Shown piece by piece: positions 24,101-36,818 of a DNA stretch of 64,000 nt. The notes under the pieces were generated by a model. The model ran no database searches. It saw only the letters and a list, made by a program, of their open reading frames with translations, and was not told the origin of the DNA. Position numbers and translations under genes: made by a program. The stretch comes from Endocalyx cinctus. Lineage: Eukaryota > Ascomycota > Sordariomycetes > Amphisphaeriales > Apiosporaceae. The stretch's first letter is position 1. The number at the start of each line of letters is the position of its first letter. Location: positions 3,102,019-3,166,018 of the forward strand of contig BCKC01000007.1 of assembly GCA_001600455.1 (NCBI GenBank), read 5' to 3'.

Positions 24101-25887
24101 GAAAAAAAAGCATTAAAAAAAATCTTGCGAAGAAGAAGAACACAGACCACTAATGACGTTGTTATCTGCTGATTTTTCTTCTAGAATGTCAGGTGAAGGA
24201 ATCGTATGTCCACATTAATAACATACCAGACCCCGAATCCCCTATACATATAGGTCTAGTTGGCAGATATAGGTATACTACGTATGCGTTCATATTGGCA
24301 ACCAACTTGCAGCTTGGAAAGGTACCGAGAGTATTTAGACTCGAAGCACCTTGTCTAAAGCAGTGTTTCTGGATAGTAGTCCCACGATGCCTACAGTACA
24401 TTAACTAGTACCGAAAATTCCTGCCCCCATATAAAGAGCCGAGGTAATTCCTGGGAAAAAAATATGATAGGTTAGTAAGATTTTGGTTACCGACAATTCG
24501 GATTGCAACGGTAGCAGTATCCATCTCACCTGAAATGCGAACTGAACCCCGAACCACGTTTCGCAAAGGATTACGTCCCTTGCCAGCGGCCTTTTTTTTT
24601 TTTTGTTCTTTTTGACGGGTCCGTCCCTTAGGACTTACATATAGAGACATATTATAGCTCTCGGCATACATATAATATGCAGTTCTATCACACCTATTTT
24701 TCCCCTAACGGGACGTACGTGACATAATCACCCATGCTATATTTCCTCTTTCGGCGTACCCAATTAGTCATGCAATCTAAGAATGGGAAGAGGACTTTTT
24801 TAAGATGGACGCCAACTTTCTTCTCTTTTCGTTTCTTTCCAAGGTAAAATAATTAGCTCCGTTACCTAGCATAATACGGTGTATGACCGTTGGGGGATAC
24901 CGGGAACAGGCGCTATGACAGCAAGCCTCCCGTTGACGCTAGGAAAACTCCCTCCGTCTCTCGGGTAGACGCCACCGAATCGGTGTCCAGCTCTGTCGTT
25001 AGTCAGCTACGAAGAGGCTTAGGGACTACACAGTACACGCTAAAAAGCCAGAGGCAATCACGAACGACGAGGCCGAGATCTAGCGGGTTAACCCGGGGAC
25101 CTGCATCGTTTTCTCTCTCTCTGTCATGTCATGTCATGAAACCCCGTTATTTAAGCATACGCTGACTAGTATTCAACTCGCTGGCGTCGGTATTGGCAAA
25201 CTCTATTACGTGAAATTTTGGAGGTACAGCCACGGGAGATGACACATTAAAAAAAACACAAACAAGGCACAGACGGAGAAGGTAATAGTAGGGGACTCGA
25301 ATTCTCTGCATTGCAAAGCTGGTAAGTAATTAGGGGTTCTATATCTCCAGGATTATCGATTCTAACATGCCATGCCATTGTGGGTTTTATGTACAATATC
25401 AGACGTAAGAACCTTATCGACATCCATCTTGATATCCCTTTTTCCGGGTGTACAGAAGTCTCAACATTGTCGTAAGATTTATGATACAATCTAGACAAAA
25501 CCCTTGCAGGAAATAGAGGGAAAAGAGGAAGAGGATTCATATCAAGGAAAACAGAAGCATTGTGGATTTTTTTTTTCTTCTAACCCCCACTGCAAAAGTA
25601 TCGTTTTTCCTCACACCGATGCTTAGTACGGTTTGCCAGTAAAACGCCTTCACCGCTCCTAACGCATCTAAGGGATTTGTCCTAGCTTCCCCGAGAAGTC
25701 CAGACAAGTTTCCTCCTTTCCTTTGCTTTTCCTTTTCCGGATGCGCATATCCATATGGATCCATTTCCTTTTCTTTTTAAGAGAAATCCCTCCCTTCCCA
25801 AACCAGACCTAGGGCGATAAATCACCTTAGCGCCGACCCGAAGTTTCGAAAACCCCCAAACAAGAAACCCAGGAACCTCCCCTTCTC
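21118..25887. other. 4.8-kb gene-free region
   Basis: AT-rich with poly-T runs (21893-21907, 24592-24604) and TACGGAGTA words (23096-23107, 23516-23525). A somewhat GC-richer island at 24885-25170 has a 91-codon open frame lacking an ATG start and recognisable motifs. No gene seen. Confidence 0.55.
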
Positions 25888-27725
25888 TCAGTAGAAGACG
25901 ATCGGTCCCCCACCGTTGCAGTTCCCCTGCGCGCCCGGGACGTAGTACGCGATGGGGGCGGCCGGGCAGGTCTGGACCTGCATGGGCTGGACCTGGGCCG
26001 GGGCCGCGTTCGGGATCGGCGCGGCGAAGGCTTGTTGTTCCGCGACGTACAGCTGCGGCTGCATCGGCTGCGCGGCCGGGGGAGGGTTCGTCAGGACGTA
26101 CGCGTTCGTCGGCCAGTACGGCGAGGGCGACTGGTGTACTTGGGGAGGGGGGATCGCCGTGGGGTAGCCGGTGTTGGTCGGCATCATGCCCTGGGCGGGC
26201 ATCATCCCTTGGCCGGGCATCGCGCAGTCTGGTTTTCGGGGTTAGTATAGTTGAAAAATAAATATAGGAAGTAATATATTTGATTTGATTTATTTGATTG
26301 TTGTGGAACATAATATTAGGTAAGGAAAATATTGAGAAGAGTGAAGCGACAAGTGGAAGGTGCGGGTCGGAAAGATCGGCTGAAATCTCATAGAGGTAGG
26401 TTAGCAGTAAGGAAATGGAAATGATGGTTACTTACAGTACATTGGTTGACCCGGCTGAGGTTGCTGCTGCTGTTGTGATGGCTGCACAGGGCAGTTGTAC
26501 CAGAGGAAAGGTTGCTGACACATTATCGCTGCGTTCGGACTGTTTGAGTGGCGATAAAATATATTGTCAGTGATGTTGATTTTGGGATTTCGCGAATATG
26601 CGATGAGTACAGGTGAGAGTGTAGTACTTGGTGTATTCGCAAAGATGAGTATGGGTGAGTATGGTTGAGTGTGAGAGTGTAGTAGTTGTGTGTTCGTGAA
26701 GATGGTAATCAAAGTGAAGATGAGAAATGTGGGAAGAAGAAATGTAAGAAGAAAGAAAACGGGTGTAAAGATGAATTTATATTATTAGTACACCAGTTGA
26801 ATCAATACAATAAAGAAAGTGAATAAATGAATTGAATTGTATCAAACAATAGTAGAGGGAATGGAATAAAAATCACAATCATTCTTGCCATTTACTTACT
26901 TGCTACAAGTCGCGGGGTTACTAATGAAGTTAATGGTCGCGTGCGGATTCGGTCCCCCAAAAATCAATCGCGGAGGTTCATTAACGGCAGGTGCGGCAGG
27001 TGCAGAAGCTGAGGCAGTCACGACAGGTACAGTCACCGGCGCAGATGTGTTCTCTCGGTTGGTCTGTGTCGGTGCCTCCGCCGGAGGTTGGGCAACTGGT
27101 ATCTCTTGAGGTTCTCGAGGAGCCTGGTCTACGGGAACTTGCTGCGCTGCTTGTGTTTCCTGGCTCGGTTGGTTGACCTCGGCGGCCCTGGTGGTGGGAC
27201 TTGGATTGGGAGGAGGAGGTGGTGGTGGTGGTGGTGGAGCAGATTCCATATTATTGGCATGCGATGTAGAGCTCGTGACCCTCGTGGTTGAAGTTGTAGA
27301 TATATTCGCGCCACCGGTAGCTGTCAAGTCTTCGGGCGCCTGGAGAGGAACTTCATTAACTGAGCCATCGGGGCCATGGGTAATAGTCGTCTCCGCGAAG
27401 TTGACGGTCCTCGTGACGGTCCTACCCCTATTAGGAGAGTTATATCCTTCAGTTTGTTAGTAAATACCTAAACAATAAAATTATGCTTATTATCAACCTC
27501 TCATCCTCCCTACTCCCCCTCTTCAAAAGGACGAATGAGATATGGTTATCTATAGGAAAAAACCATACCTGAACCCGCTTGTCCATCCATACTTTCCGCC
27601 TCGCTCTCGGGAGACTTTCTTCCACTTTCGAAAAGGTCACTTGGGAGGAAAAGGCTATCTTCGCTAGAGGAACTCGAACTGCGCGAGCGTAAGCCGTGGT
27701 CGCTCATGATTATCGGTGAAGACAT
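25888..27725 (-). CDS. Low-complexity Ser/Pro/Gln-rich protein, four exons
   Basis: Model of 382 aa on the minus strand: exons 27725-27569, 27446-26900, 26539-26436 and 26228-25888, phases 1, 2 and 1, all with GT-AG ends. Branch points TACTAAC are visible before exons 2 and 4, and CTGAC before exon 3. An in-frame ATG at 27707 is an alternative start. Features: Ser cluster SRSSSSSSEDSL; basic/Thr stretch GRTVTRTVNF; a ten-Pro run at about 27210-27240; an Ala/Pro/Gln-rich middle; then CQQPFLWYNCPVQPS, a Gln run and MPGQGMMPAQGMMP repeats ending CNGGGPIVFY. No signal peptide, membrane segment or known domain. Alternative: if the 26540-26899 intron is not spliced, translation stops at the TAA inside its donor (26896), and 26523-25888 could be a separate 142-aa gene. 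Function unknown. Confidence 0.55.
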
Positions 27726-28578
27726 TGGATTTTTTTTCTTCTTCTTTAGTTTATTCCTAGCGTAGTGTACCGAACGATCGGGGAAGGACTATTAGATAAG
27801 GAAATTAGGCACAGTCGCACAGAGGAAACAAACACTAGGTACTCGAAAGATCTTTTTCTTTCTTTTGAGTTATGTGAAATTTTCTGATGGATATTTAATG
27901 AAGTAGTGTGCGAAAATGAATAGAAAAAAGGCAGGAAGATATATTCGCACTATGCTTAGGTGGTAGCTAAACGGAGGAGGGGAAAAGCCTTCTTCGTTGT
28001 CGTAAGGATGCTCGAGTATTTACTAGTACGGTGTGTCGTTGCTTATAGGTGCTTCGTGGTCTCTGGGGGTAGGATATCTCATTAAATAATAAATATAAGG
28101 CACGCTACAATTATGTCCTGGTGAGCAAGAGAGTTCTTGTATGTATATACACGAGGAGGATCACCAAGTAATTATATCGAGGTAAATTTCCTTCTTCTCT
28201 GCTCCTTAGCAACTACGAAAAACAGGGATAATTATATTCAGATATCATGTCGGAAAACTGTGCAGGTACGTTTAGCTGAGCAAAGATCAGACTGAAAGAA
28301 GTCACGAGAATTTTGGTGTCTTTATATCCTACCCCCCTAGAATATGTACACGTATACTAGAGAAAACAATTTGACTCCTTGTCTGTACATATGACCTGTA
28401 CACTTGACTGTGACATATTGCTTATCGAATAGGGCAACACTGCTGTATAATAACATAGTGACTGGTATGTGATCCATGACATCATCCAACAGTATAGCTT
28501 AAAATGAGCTTTGCTTCAACGTAGATACTGATTCCAAGTGAGTAGTTAAGGTCCATTTATCGCCTCTCCCCTCTTTCT
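27726..28578. other. Intergenic region
   Basis: AT-rich; it holds the presumed promoter of the low-complexity gene and the 3' flank of the secreted repeat protein. No gene seen. Confidence 0.6.
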
Positions 28579-31145
28579 TTAGCTTTCAGGGCTTACCAAC
28601 TCATTCAACTTGCGATACGAATAAATAGAAGGAAGAAGGTATTTGAGGCTAGCTTCACAGCTGATACTGTGTGCGCCCCTATTGATATAGCAACTATTAT
28701 CGAAGTAGGTGGCAACGATCGCGCTGAAGAGGATACTATTGGAAAACAGTCTGTTAGCACGTACACCAAGAGACCAAAATCAATCCTAAAGAAGAGGAGC
28801 AACTTAAAATTAAAAGTAAAGTATAATAAGCAAGGAAACGTAGCCTGGACTTACGGGTCATTTCTATTCTTATCATCGCAGATGAAAGTATGGTTGAGCG
28901 CAAAATATCCCGTCGCCATGTCGAACTGCCATTTACACTCAAGCGACTCGCTCCGCCTCCCAAGCAGCGCCGCCTCCGATGCTCTTCCTCCTCCTCCTCC
29001 ACCCGCCGACAGATAGCTCTGATTCGGGCCATCGCAGTCGTACCAGAGGGTAGGATCGCTCTCGTTAAAGAACGGCGCCAAGGCGTCGGCGTCGTTAAAC
29101 TGCACGACGCCGCCGCCTCCGACGAAGGTGCTAGGGCTCACGTAGAGTCTCGCCTCGGTTGAATAATCCCCTCCGCTGCCGTCCAGGTCCGTGCTGTACT
29201 GCGTCTCGGTGCTGAGGCTGACGCGCCACTTGGGCGCCAGGAGCGCCGAGATCGTGCAGCTGTACCCGACGGGCGCAACCTCGGCCAGCGCGTCCGCGGC
29301 GAGGTCCGTCTTGGAGTCGAGGATGCCAGGCATGGCCGTCGTCGGCTCCGCATTTCGACATACGCGGACGGCTTCCGTCGTGGTGTTCGTCCAGGCGCAG
29401 TCTAGAGACATAGTGGCGGTGCCGTTGCCGACGATTTTGGCTCTGTTGGGTTTAGTTGGGTTTTTGTTAGCTACTCGCGAAAAAAAGGAAAACTAGGAAA
29501 ATAAAACTAAGCAACGTCATTCTTCCAATTCGGATAGTGATTTGGGTTAACCGGTTGAGTGAATGAATACGCAGCTACTCACGGAAGCAAGTCATCATGA
29601 CCGTTACAGTACCAAGTCTGCACCACATCGAACACCCTCGTCCTGGGATTAAGCCTGAACCTAGTCGACGGAAAATAATCCTCCAGCGGGTTTTCCGCGG
29701 GAGGGGAACAGCCCCAGAACCGCGAGAAATCCTCGGTCCTGCCGTCCCCGTGCAACTCGTCCCCCGTGGCGTAGCACTCGACCGCGACGTCGTCGGCGAG
29801 ATTCGTCATCGACACCGTGAGGTTGCCGATCCGGATAGCCCGGTCGGCACCCCGGTAGATCTCGTTCCAGAGCATCGACGTGATCTCCCAAGACGGCGAT
29901 GACGTGGACCGCTCGAGGCACTCCGCGGAGTTGACGCCCGCGGGGCTCACGTCCGGGGTTAGCGCGATGGGTTTGGTCAGCGATCCTTTCACTACCGTAT
30001 CCGTTGCGTTGCAGGTTTCTTCCGCGGAGCATTGGGTTTCGAGGGTGGTGGTACCGATTGCTTGGAAGTCAACTCTGAGATGGGGGTTTTGGACAGTTCA
30101 GTACGACATCATATACATGGACGGAATAGGTAAGAGAGTGGCGTCTTACAGATCAGGGTAGTAGTCCCATTTACTACTGGCATTGCAAGCCCATGATTGA
30201 TCAATCGACAGATCGCCCGATTCTAGTACGAATTTCACTGCTGTCACCTCGTCGCAATTATACCAGTCACCGACGTTTTCAAAAGCACACTGTACTGTCT
30301 GGTTGGTTGCATGGTTGAAAAGAGCCAGGCTTGTCATGCTCTCGGCGCCCTCTGCAGACTGTCCGTAGGTGAAATCCTTAACGTCCCAATTAGGATATGT
30401 GAAAGAAGTGCCTACGCAGGGTGTCTCGTTCCACGGAGCGTTGTTACTAGCGTTCGATGGAATTGGTGACAACGGAAGCGGTTCCACGCTAGCGGAATTC
30501 CACACGGGCGTTGTGTACTGTACGTCGAAGGACACCGCAGACGCGTCAGGCAGCGTGCATGCTATCGCGGTATCGTTTGCGCATTGTAGAGTGGTCAGGG
30601 AGGATGATGCTGAAGAGAAGTAAGGATGTCTATATGATACTCACAAAAGCGTAATTTTTGCATTAGTAACCAGGTTACTTACCGGAGTATTCCAAAATTA
30701 ATGATAATGAACTTGGTAGGTAAAAAGCCACTTACGGAAATGTCTTGTTTTCCAGTTCACACAACCATGACTGGGTGATTAACACTTGGTTGGCTTCCTC
30801 GACGTATTGGAATGACGTCCTTGGGTTGACTTCGTCTTCCGAAGGTTCACAGAGATTCCACACGGGCTTCTTCGGGTCTTGCAAGTAAGGGGTTGTGCAG
30901 GACAAGATCTGATCATTTGCGACATCGTCTAACTGAAAATGGGTCAAGCTTCTCGTTCCATCTGCTGTTTTGTTGAACTGGAAGTCGGTGATTTGATATT
31001 CTGGTTGTGCAAAGGAAGATACACTACACGGGCTCGGATTGGCAACCTTGCGATCGACTTCTGAGGAATGACTCTTGACAACACCAACTCTCACCAGCAA
31101 CAAAAGCAACACCCTTGAATATGTATTAGAGGTAAGTACGAGCAT
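28579..31145 (-). CDS. Secreted protein built of four exon-encoded Cys/Trp modules
   Basis: Not a family I can name. Exons: 31145-30736, 30629-30150, 30074-29583, 29442-28855, then a short last exon from 28735 or 28723 to the TAA at 28579-28581, giving 708 or 704 aa. All four introns are phase 2 with GT-AG ends. The N terminus (RVLLLLLVRVGVVKS) looks like a signal peptide. Each long exon ends with one motif just before the splice site: ITQSWLCELENKTFP, IDQSWACNASSKWDYYPDL, VVQTWYCNGHDDLLP, LNHTFICDDKNRNDP. Exons 2-4 open with a TTL/TML-x-C...C element, and modules share a W-x(2)-C or W-Y-x-C block upstream. Many Asn-x-Ser/Thr sites and paired Cys point to an extracellular disulphide-bonded glycoprotein. 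No GPI signal or membrane anchor is seen. Downstream codons are GC-richer in exons 3 and 4. Adhesion or effector roles are possible but unsupported. Confidence 0.7.
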
Positions 31146-31635
31146 GATTCATTCTACCTTGTGTTCTTGTCTGGCTTGTTTGACTACTATTCCAGTACCT
31201 TGATAAAAAAAAATAGGAGAAGCGATAATTTGTCGGTTCACGCTAGTATTGTCAATTGATTACCATCTATTTTTGAAAGGACATGAACGAGAGATGATAT
31301 TCTCCTCTTCATATTGCCTTTTTTTTTTTTTTTGCTCTCTCGGAACCGACTCATGAAATCGACTATGGCGACATTCTTCTTTTAGAGTTACATTTGAGAG
31401 ATATAGCCAAAATATGAATATGCACGAGGATGCCATAAATGGACAGATTCGAATGAGCGATCAACATGCGTAGCTAGATTGACCAACCATGAATATTTTC
31501 GGCGCACACGATCATCGTCCGTTCTCTAACCTTCCCAGCTTGGGGGAGTTGGTTCTCCGGAGCGAAATAAGAACCGGCCGGTGCAAAGTTCGATGGAGTC
31601 GGCCGAATTCCAAGAATCCTTTTAACGTCGCAACG

Positions 31636-31666
<31 letters not shown>

Positions 31667-34096
31667 AAACTTCTTATTTCTCATCTTTCTTTTTCCCAAC
31701 TGTCAGGATTGCTGTGTCGATCAAACCTATGTTTAGACCATCGAGTGAGCTAGACTTGAGGCTGAATAAAAGATGACTGCAGATCGTTGCTCGATATAAT
31801 TAGAGAGAATGCGAAATGGGTCAAATCCACACTACTGGTACCGTTTCAGGTGTCAGAAAAGCGAAATAACATAATCACTTATGTGATTAACGCGTACCCA
31901 TATGGATATGCCCTTTTTTTCCCTCTTACTAAAGTCATTTCGAGCACTGTAAATCAAGTGGATCGACTTCGTTTTGAGGAAAGAGAGCGCAGACGAGAAA
32001 TAGGCCAATAACATTAGACCACGCGATTGAAGCTGAGTAGTCGCCGAACTCGCATATTACGCGTACCTGGCCTGGCTTCAGCACTTACGATGAATCGTGA
32101 GTCCTAGAGGGGTCGAGGCAGATGTGTCAAGAGTCCTACACCAAGGGTGACAAAAAAAGGTAAAATTAATGTCAGAAGCCTTTTCTGACATCTTTGACAT
32201 CGTAGATATAGAGCATGATATTGGTAAAAATATACCAACCGAATGCATCTGCGGGTGCGGATCGGAAAGTGAATTAAACTGAACCGAAGAAGCGGTACAG
32301 AATAATAGAAAGAGAGTGAATCAAGAAAGTGCGGACAGAGCTGCGGATCAGGCTTTGAAGCACGGTAGACAGGCTTTCATATATGTATATAGAATTCTGG
32401 TACGTGTTTGATAAATTGTAATTGTTTATCTAATTATAAAGTATCAAATTCCTTTAAGGACAATCTCGGGGTAAAAAGAGCGAAAGATCCCAGTGTACTA
32501 CGCTAGAGCTGTACTCCAGTCCAGAAGAATGTGGAGATTTTACCATGATTGCAGCTTGGATCGTATTCTGTGTTTTGGTGTTTTTACCGTTATTACTGTA
32601 TTTTTGACTCTGAAGCGGCGAAGTATGTGTCATTAGAAGATACAACTGCCTGATTGGTAACGCCACAATGCATCTGCGGATGGATGTCGGTTAGTAATAG
32701 ATAGATACCTTAGGTACTTACCTAGGTAAGTAAGTAGATAGGTACGTAGATAAACGAGTACTCGGATATAGAATAGAGAATTGGAGATGATCGATAATAG
32801 ACGGGTAAAGAAAGTGAGGTTGAAATTTCTGTCTTATGAATTCATCTCCATCCTCTCCATCTCTAATTACTTAAGTACTGTGTACACTACTACGTATACG
32901 TACATACAGTATATTTTGTGCCTGGCCTAAAATATTAGCGGTGATAAGGGACTTTATTGTACTCCATACTCCGTAACGTTAGGTATTTAGTGTATGCTAT
33001 TCGACGGTTAATAAGTGGAGTTACGGGCTTATATAGAGTAAGCTAACCCTTCTTCGGTCTGAAAGGGGCGGACAGGCGGGGTAGAGGCTCCAAAAGTGTC
33101 AAAAATAGAACAATCAGGGGATAACAATAGCATACTACTGCGCAGTATGTACCTAACCTAGTCATTTTACTAGGTGGTGTACACTATAAGTATAGTACAT
33201 ATGTTTATTATGGTTGTAATGGGCTTCCTTCGTACACTTAATTTCCGCGTACAGAGATCACTGATTCCTTCATTTCTTACTTTACCATCTTCCTTCGTGA
33301 GTAATCCAGATGAACAAAAGGAAAGAAAGATAAAATCAAAGTAAGAGACGAGAAAGGGAAAGAAAAGATGAAAAAAAAAAAACAATTCAATCACCGTACC
33401 GACTACGGAGTACTCCCCGATGTATCGGCATAAAAAACCACAAATACCTTCATCTTGAAACGAAGAGTATTTTGATTAGATCTGCAAAGAAACAAAAACA
33501 AAGTCGCAATCCAATCGCTAACCATACCGAGCTAATCATTAGTTCTAATGCCACTTCGCTAAGTCAAAGGTAACTATTCGCCGAATCTGACAAGGACAAG
33601 GGTATCCAAAAAAGAATCCAAGTCAGCTTTTGGGCGCCACATGGACAGGCCAACACTAAAGAAAATACCTAGTCATCAACCTGTCGTAGTATAGTGTAGC
33701 CTTTTTGGAATCTCATTCCTACCAAACCAAAATGTCGTGCTATGTACATGTACAGTACAATCCTATGTGCCCCGAATCTCTGCGTGGCACAGCAGGGAAA
33801 CCATGGCAATTCTCATTGTCCACCTTCAAGGTCAAGGTCGAGAAACTCTCCATCCTTGCATCTCAAGATAAAGTATAGCTTCGGCACTGCCATCATCTTT
33901 ATATCTCCATTCTAACCCGTTCTTTTCCTTTTTTTTTCCCTTTCATCCTTCTCAAATAAAACAAACGTCATTTTTCTTCAACAACTTTATTTTTGGTTCC
34001 AAATTCTTCCATGCTTAGTTACTCATGACTTACCAAAGCCCCGAACTGACGGCGGCGAAGTAAACGAACCCACCCATATTTGGAAACTATGGGATT
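31146..34096. other. Divergent 3-kb intergenic region
   Basis: AT-rich. Contains a 29-A run at 31636-31664, a TACTCCGTA word at 32968-32977 and a longer TACGGAGTACTCC at 33404-33416, and a stretch of TAGGTA/TACCTA words at about 32700-32750. A CT-rich leader precedes the transporter start. No gene seen. Confidence 0.6.
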
Positions 34097-35496
34097 ATGG
34101 CGGCATTTAATCCGCGACGGCCTTCAGAATTCTCCGTCGTGTCGGCTATGAGCTCTAACCCGGAAGAGAGACACTATCAGCAGACTGCGTATTACCCGCC
34201 TGCCCAGTGGGGATATGGAACCGAAGGAGCAGCCCACGCTACGTATGGTCAGACATCGTACGCCGCGGCGTTTGGTTCACCTAACTATCAGCATCTAGAG
34301 CAGAACGCCGCAAATCCTCATCCTCAAGCAACTAATTACCACGCCAGTTCAACCGTAGCGTGGAACAATGCGCAATATCCCACATCACCTCCATCTCAGC
34401 CTCAACCTCAACCCCAACCTCAACTACAGGAGGAACAATACAATGTCGGGCAACAACTTTTGGCTTATGGAACTCCTGCTTCAAATTATTCGGAGCACTG
34501 GGCTTATAAAAAACACGAGGAGGCTTCTAGTTCAAATAATATAGCAATACAGAATAATGCAGGAGGACAGCATTACCACGACGCCACTCAGCAATATCAT
34601 CAGCAGTTGCGGCAATCCGTGGACGAAATTAACTACCTAAAATTGCCTGATCCCGTTCAGCAGATACATCGCAGCAATACGCAATGGGCACGAGTAGATC
34701 CTCACCGAAATACGGTGATATACGACCTCAACGCGCTGGAGATGCAGTATGATAATAAACCACGTATTATCGATTCTTCCGAGAACACGCACACGAAATC
34801 GGTATCTAAGCAGCATCAATATATTGATCCTGTCACGGTAGAGGAGAGACGGCATCCCAGAGAACATCTGCCTCGCTGGAAATGGTATGGAGTGCTGTTA
34901 GCCAATCATCTCCTAGCAATGCTCTACGGTAAATATTCATTTCTGTTTTTTTTTTAACGTATATTCATATAAAATATGTCAGTAATATGTCCGGCTGCTT
35001 ACGCTTTTCTCAAGGTTATGATGTCGGGAATATCGCCAACCTTCAGGGACCTCTAATCAGCTCTTTCGGACACGTCGGGCTGCTACCATGGATTGCTCTC
35101 AGCTATTTCGTAGCCATAGTCGTGTCAATCCCACTAGCTCATCAATTTTACAAGTTTTATTGCTTTAGAATTCTTGGAATAACCAGCTTGCTTTTCATTA
35201 TTGCCGGCCATGGACTTGCCGCATCATCGCCGAATACAACCTGCATCATCTTGGGTCATGTGATAATGGGTATTGGGGCGGCTTTCATATGTCAATGGTG
35301 AGTAATATCAAACAAACCTTGCTGGGTGTAATTGCAGTATGAACTCCGGCCGCTAACTTTTATTTGTAGTGTATTGAACTTCATTATGATATTCTCACAA
35401 CCCCAACAGCTACCTTGGATCCAGGCTACGTTAAATATGGCTATGGCCGTTGGTTTGATGATAGGGCCCGTTATAGGTAATTAATTGTCCTATCTC

Positions 35497-35534
<38 letters not shown>

Positions 35535-36818
35535 AAGTCATTTGCTAACTATCCTCCAGGCGCTGCATTTTCGGTACTTGAACATGCTACATGGCGATGG
35601 GGCTACTACCTCCCATTGCTAATAGTTGGTATAGCCCTCGGTTTACTCATCATATGTATGCCGACCTATCGCGTCCCTTCAACCAAGTCGGTCACAACTC
35701 ACTTGAGGGAAATAGACTGGCTCGGCTGGTTCCTTCACATAACTACCGTTGTACTCTTCACATCAGCCTGCGTTTTCAACGGAGCGGAACTAGCTTGGAC
35801 CACCGGCGGTGCCATAGGCTTATGGATTACCGCCGTTCTGGTAGCCATTGCCTACTTCATCCAGCAGACTTTCTCGATCTGCACGACGCCGGACCAACGC
35901 ATATTTCCCGGCTTTTCGATCCTCAAGAAGAAAACCATCCTCGTCCTCACCATCTGCACCTTCGCCTGCACCATCACATTCAGCGTTGTTTTATACTATA
36001 TCCCCATCTTCTTCATGTTCGTGCGCGGCCTTACGCCGCTGCAAACGGCGCTGATGCTCCTCCCATTTATCGCCGCGGTAAACCTCCCGAGCATATTCTC
36101 GGCTCTGCTCCTACGCTACTTCCGCGTGTACGTGCTGTTTTACCTATCGGGCGCGATCCTCATCCTCATCGGAGGCGGCCTGCTCACCACCCTAGACCGG
36201 GATATACCCGTCGCGAAGCTGATAGGGTTCGAGATCATCGTCGGCCTCGGCATCGGCATAATCCTGCAGCTAGCCATACCGATCGGCTTCTCCAAACTAG
36301 ACAAGTGCCTCCTGCGCATGGACCACACGGCTCTTCAGTCGATCGCGCACGTGGGTGGAATATCGCTCGGGCTGGCGCTCGGGGGCGCCGTGTTCGAGAA
36401 CGTGGGTCTGAGGAACCTCAAGAGCTGCGTCACGTTCGCGGGCTACTCCGACGACGAGATCCGCGGTCTTCTCGTCGGCGTCCTCGGCTCTGGTCCCAAC
36501 ACCGTCGTAACTCTGGGCGGCCAGGAAGCGGCCCTTATAGCGATCGCGGAAACGATCGCTTCCATCTTTTTCATGATCGTCGCTGCCGGGGCCGTGATTT
36601 TCATAGCTACCGGCTTCCTCAAGATTGAATCCTTGGAGCTCAAGCACCCCGAAGAACGAGATCACGCCGAGGCGGTTAAGGAGAGTAGCGGTGGCGTTCT
36701 AACATCTGTAACGCAACAGATGGATAAGGGGAAACAAAACGAAATTAACCCCATGCATGATCCGAATCAGTCGTCCGTACCAGTCGGGAACGACATGTAC
36801 TTGATGAAGAGTTATTAA
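34097..36818 (+). CDS. Major facilitator superfamily transporter with Gln/Asn/Pro-rich N-tail
   Basis: Four exons: 34097-34928, 35015-35297, 35370-35476, 35560-36818 (phases 1, 2, 1; GT-AG), giving 826 aa. Residues ~1-270 form a cytosolic, disordered tail rich in Gln, Asn, Tyr and Pro (a QPQPQPQLQ run near 110). The membrane part begins WYGVLLANHLLAMLYGYDVG and has about 14 hydrophobic segments. GPVIGAAFSVLEHATWRWGYY matches the motif-C/loop pattern of DHA2-type drug:H+ antiporters, and RGLTPLQTALMLLPF is a common later block. Exon 2 supplies the early helices, so the core seems complete. A hydrophilic C-tail of about 60 residues follows. The transported substrate cannot be told. The long N-terminal extension is unusual for this superfamily. 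Intron 3 contains 32 consecutive T. No partner biosynthetic gene adjoins it. Confidence 0.87.

Noticed and set aside
24890..25165. 91-codon frame in a GC-richer island
   Set aside because: It begins at TTG rather than ATG and shows no conserved features.
35591..36628. 345-codon frame overlapping the transporter exon
   Set aside because: Arg/His/Pro-rich shadow of the GC-rich MFS coding frame.
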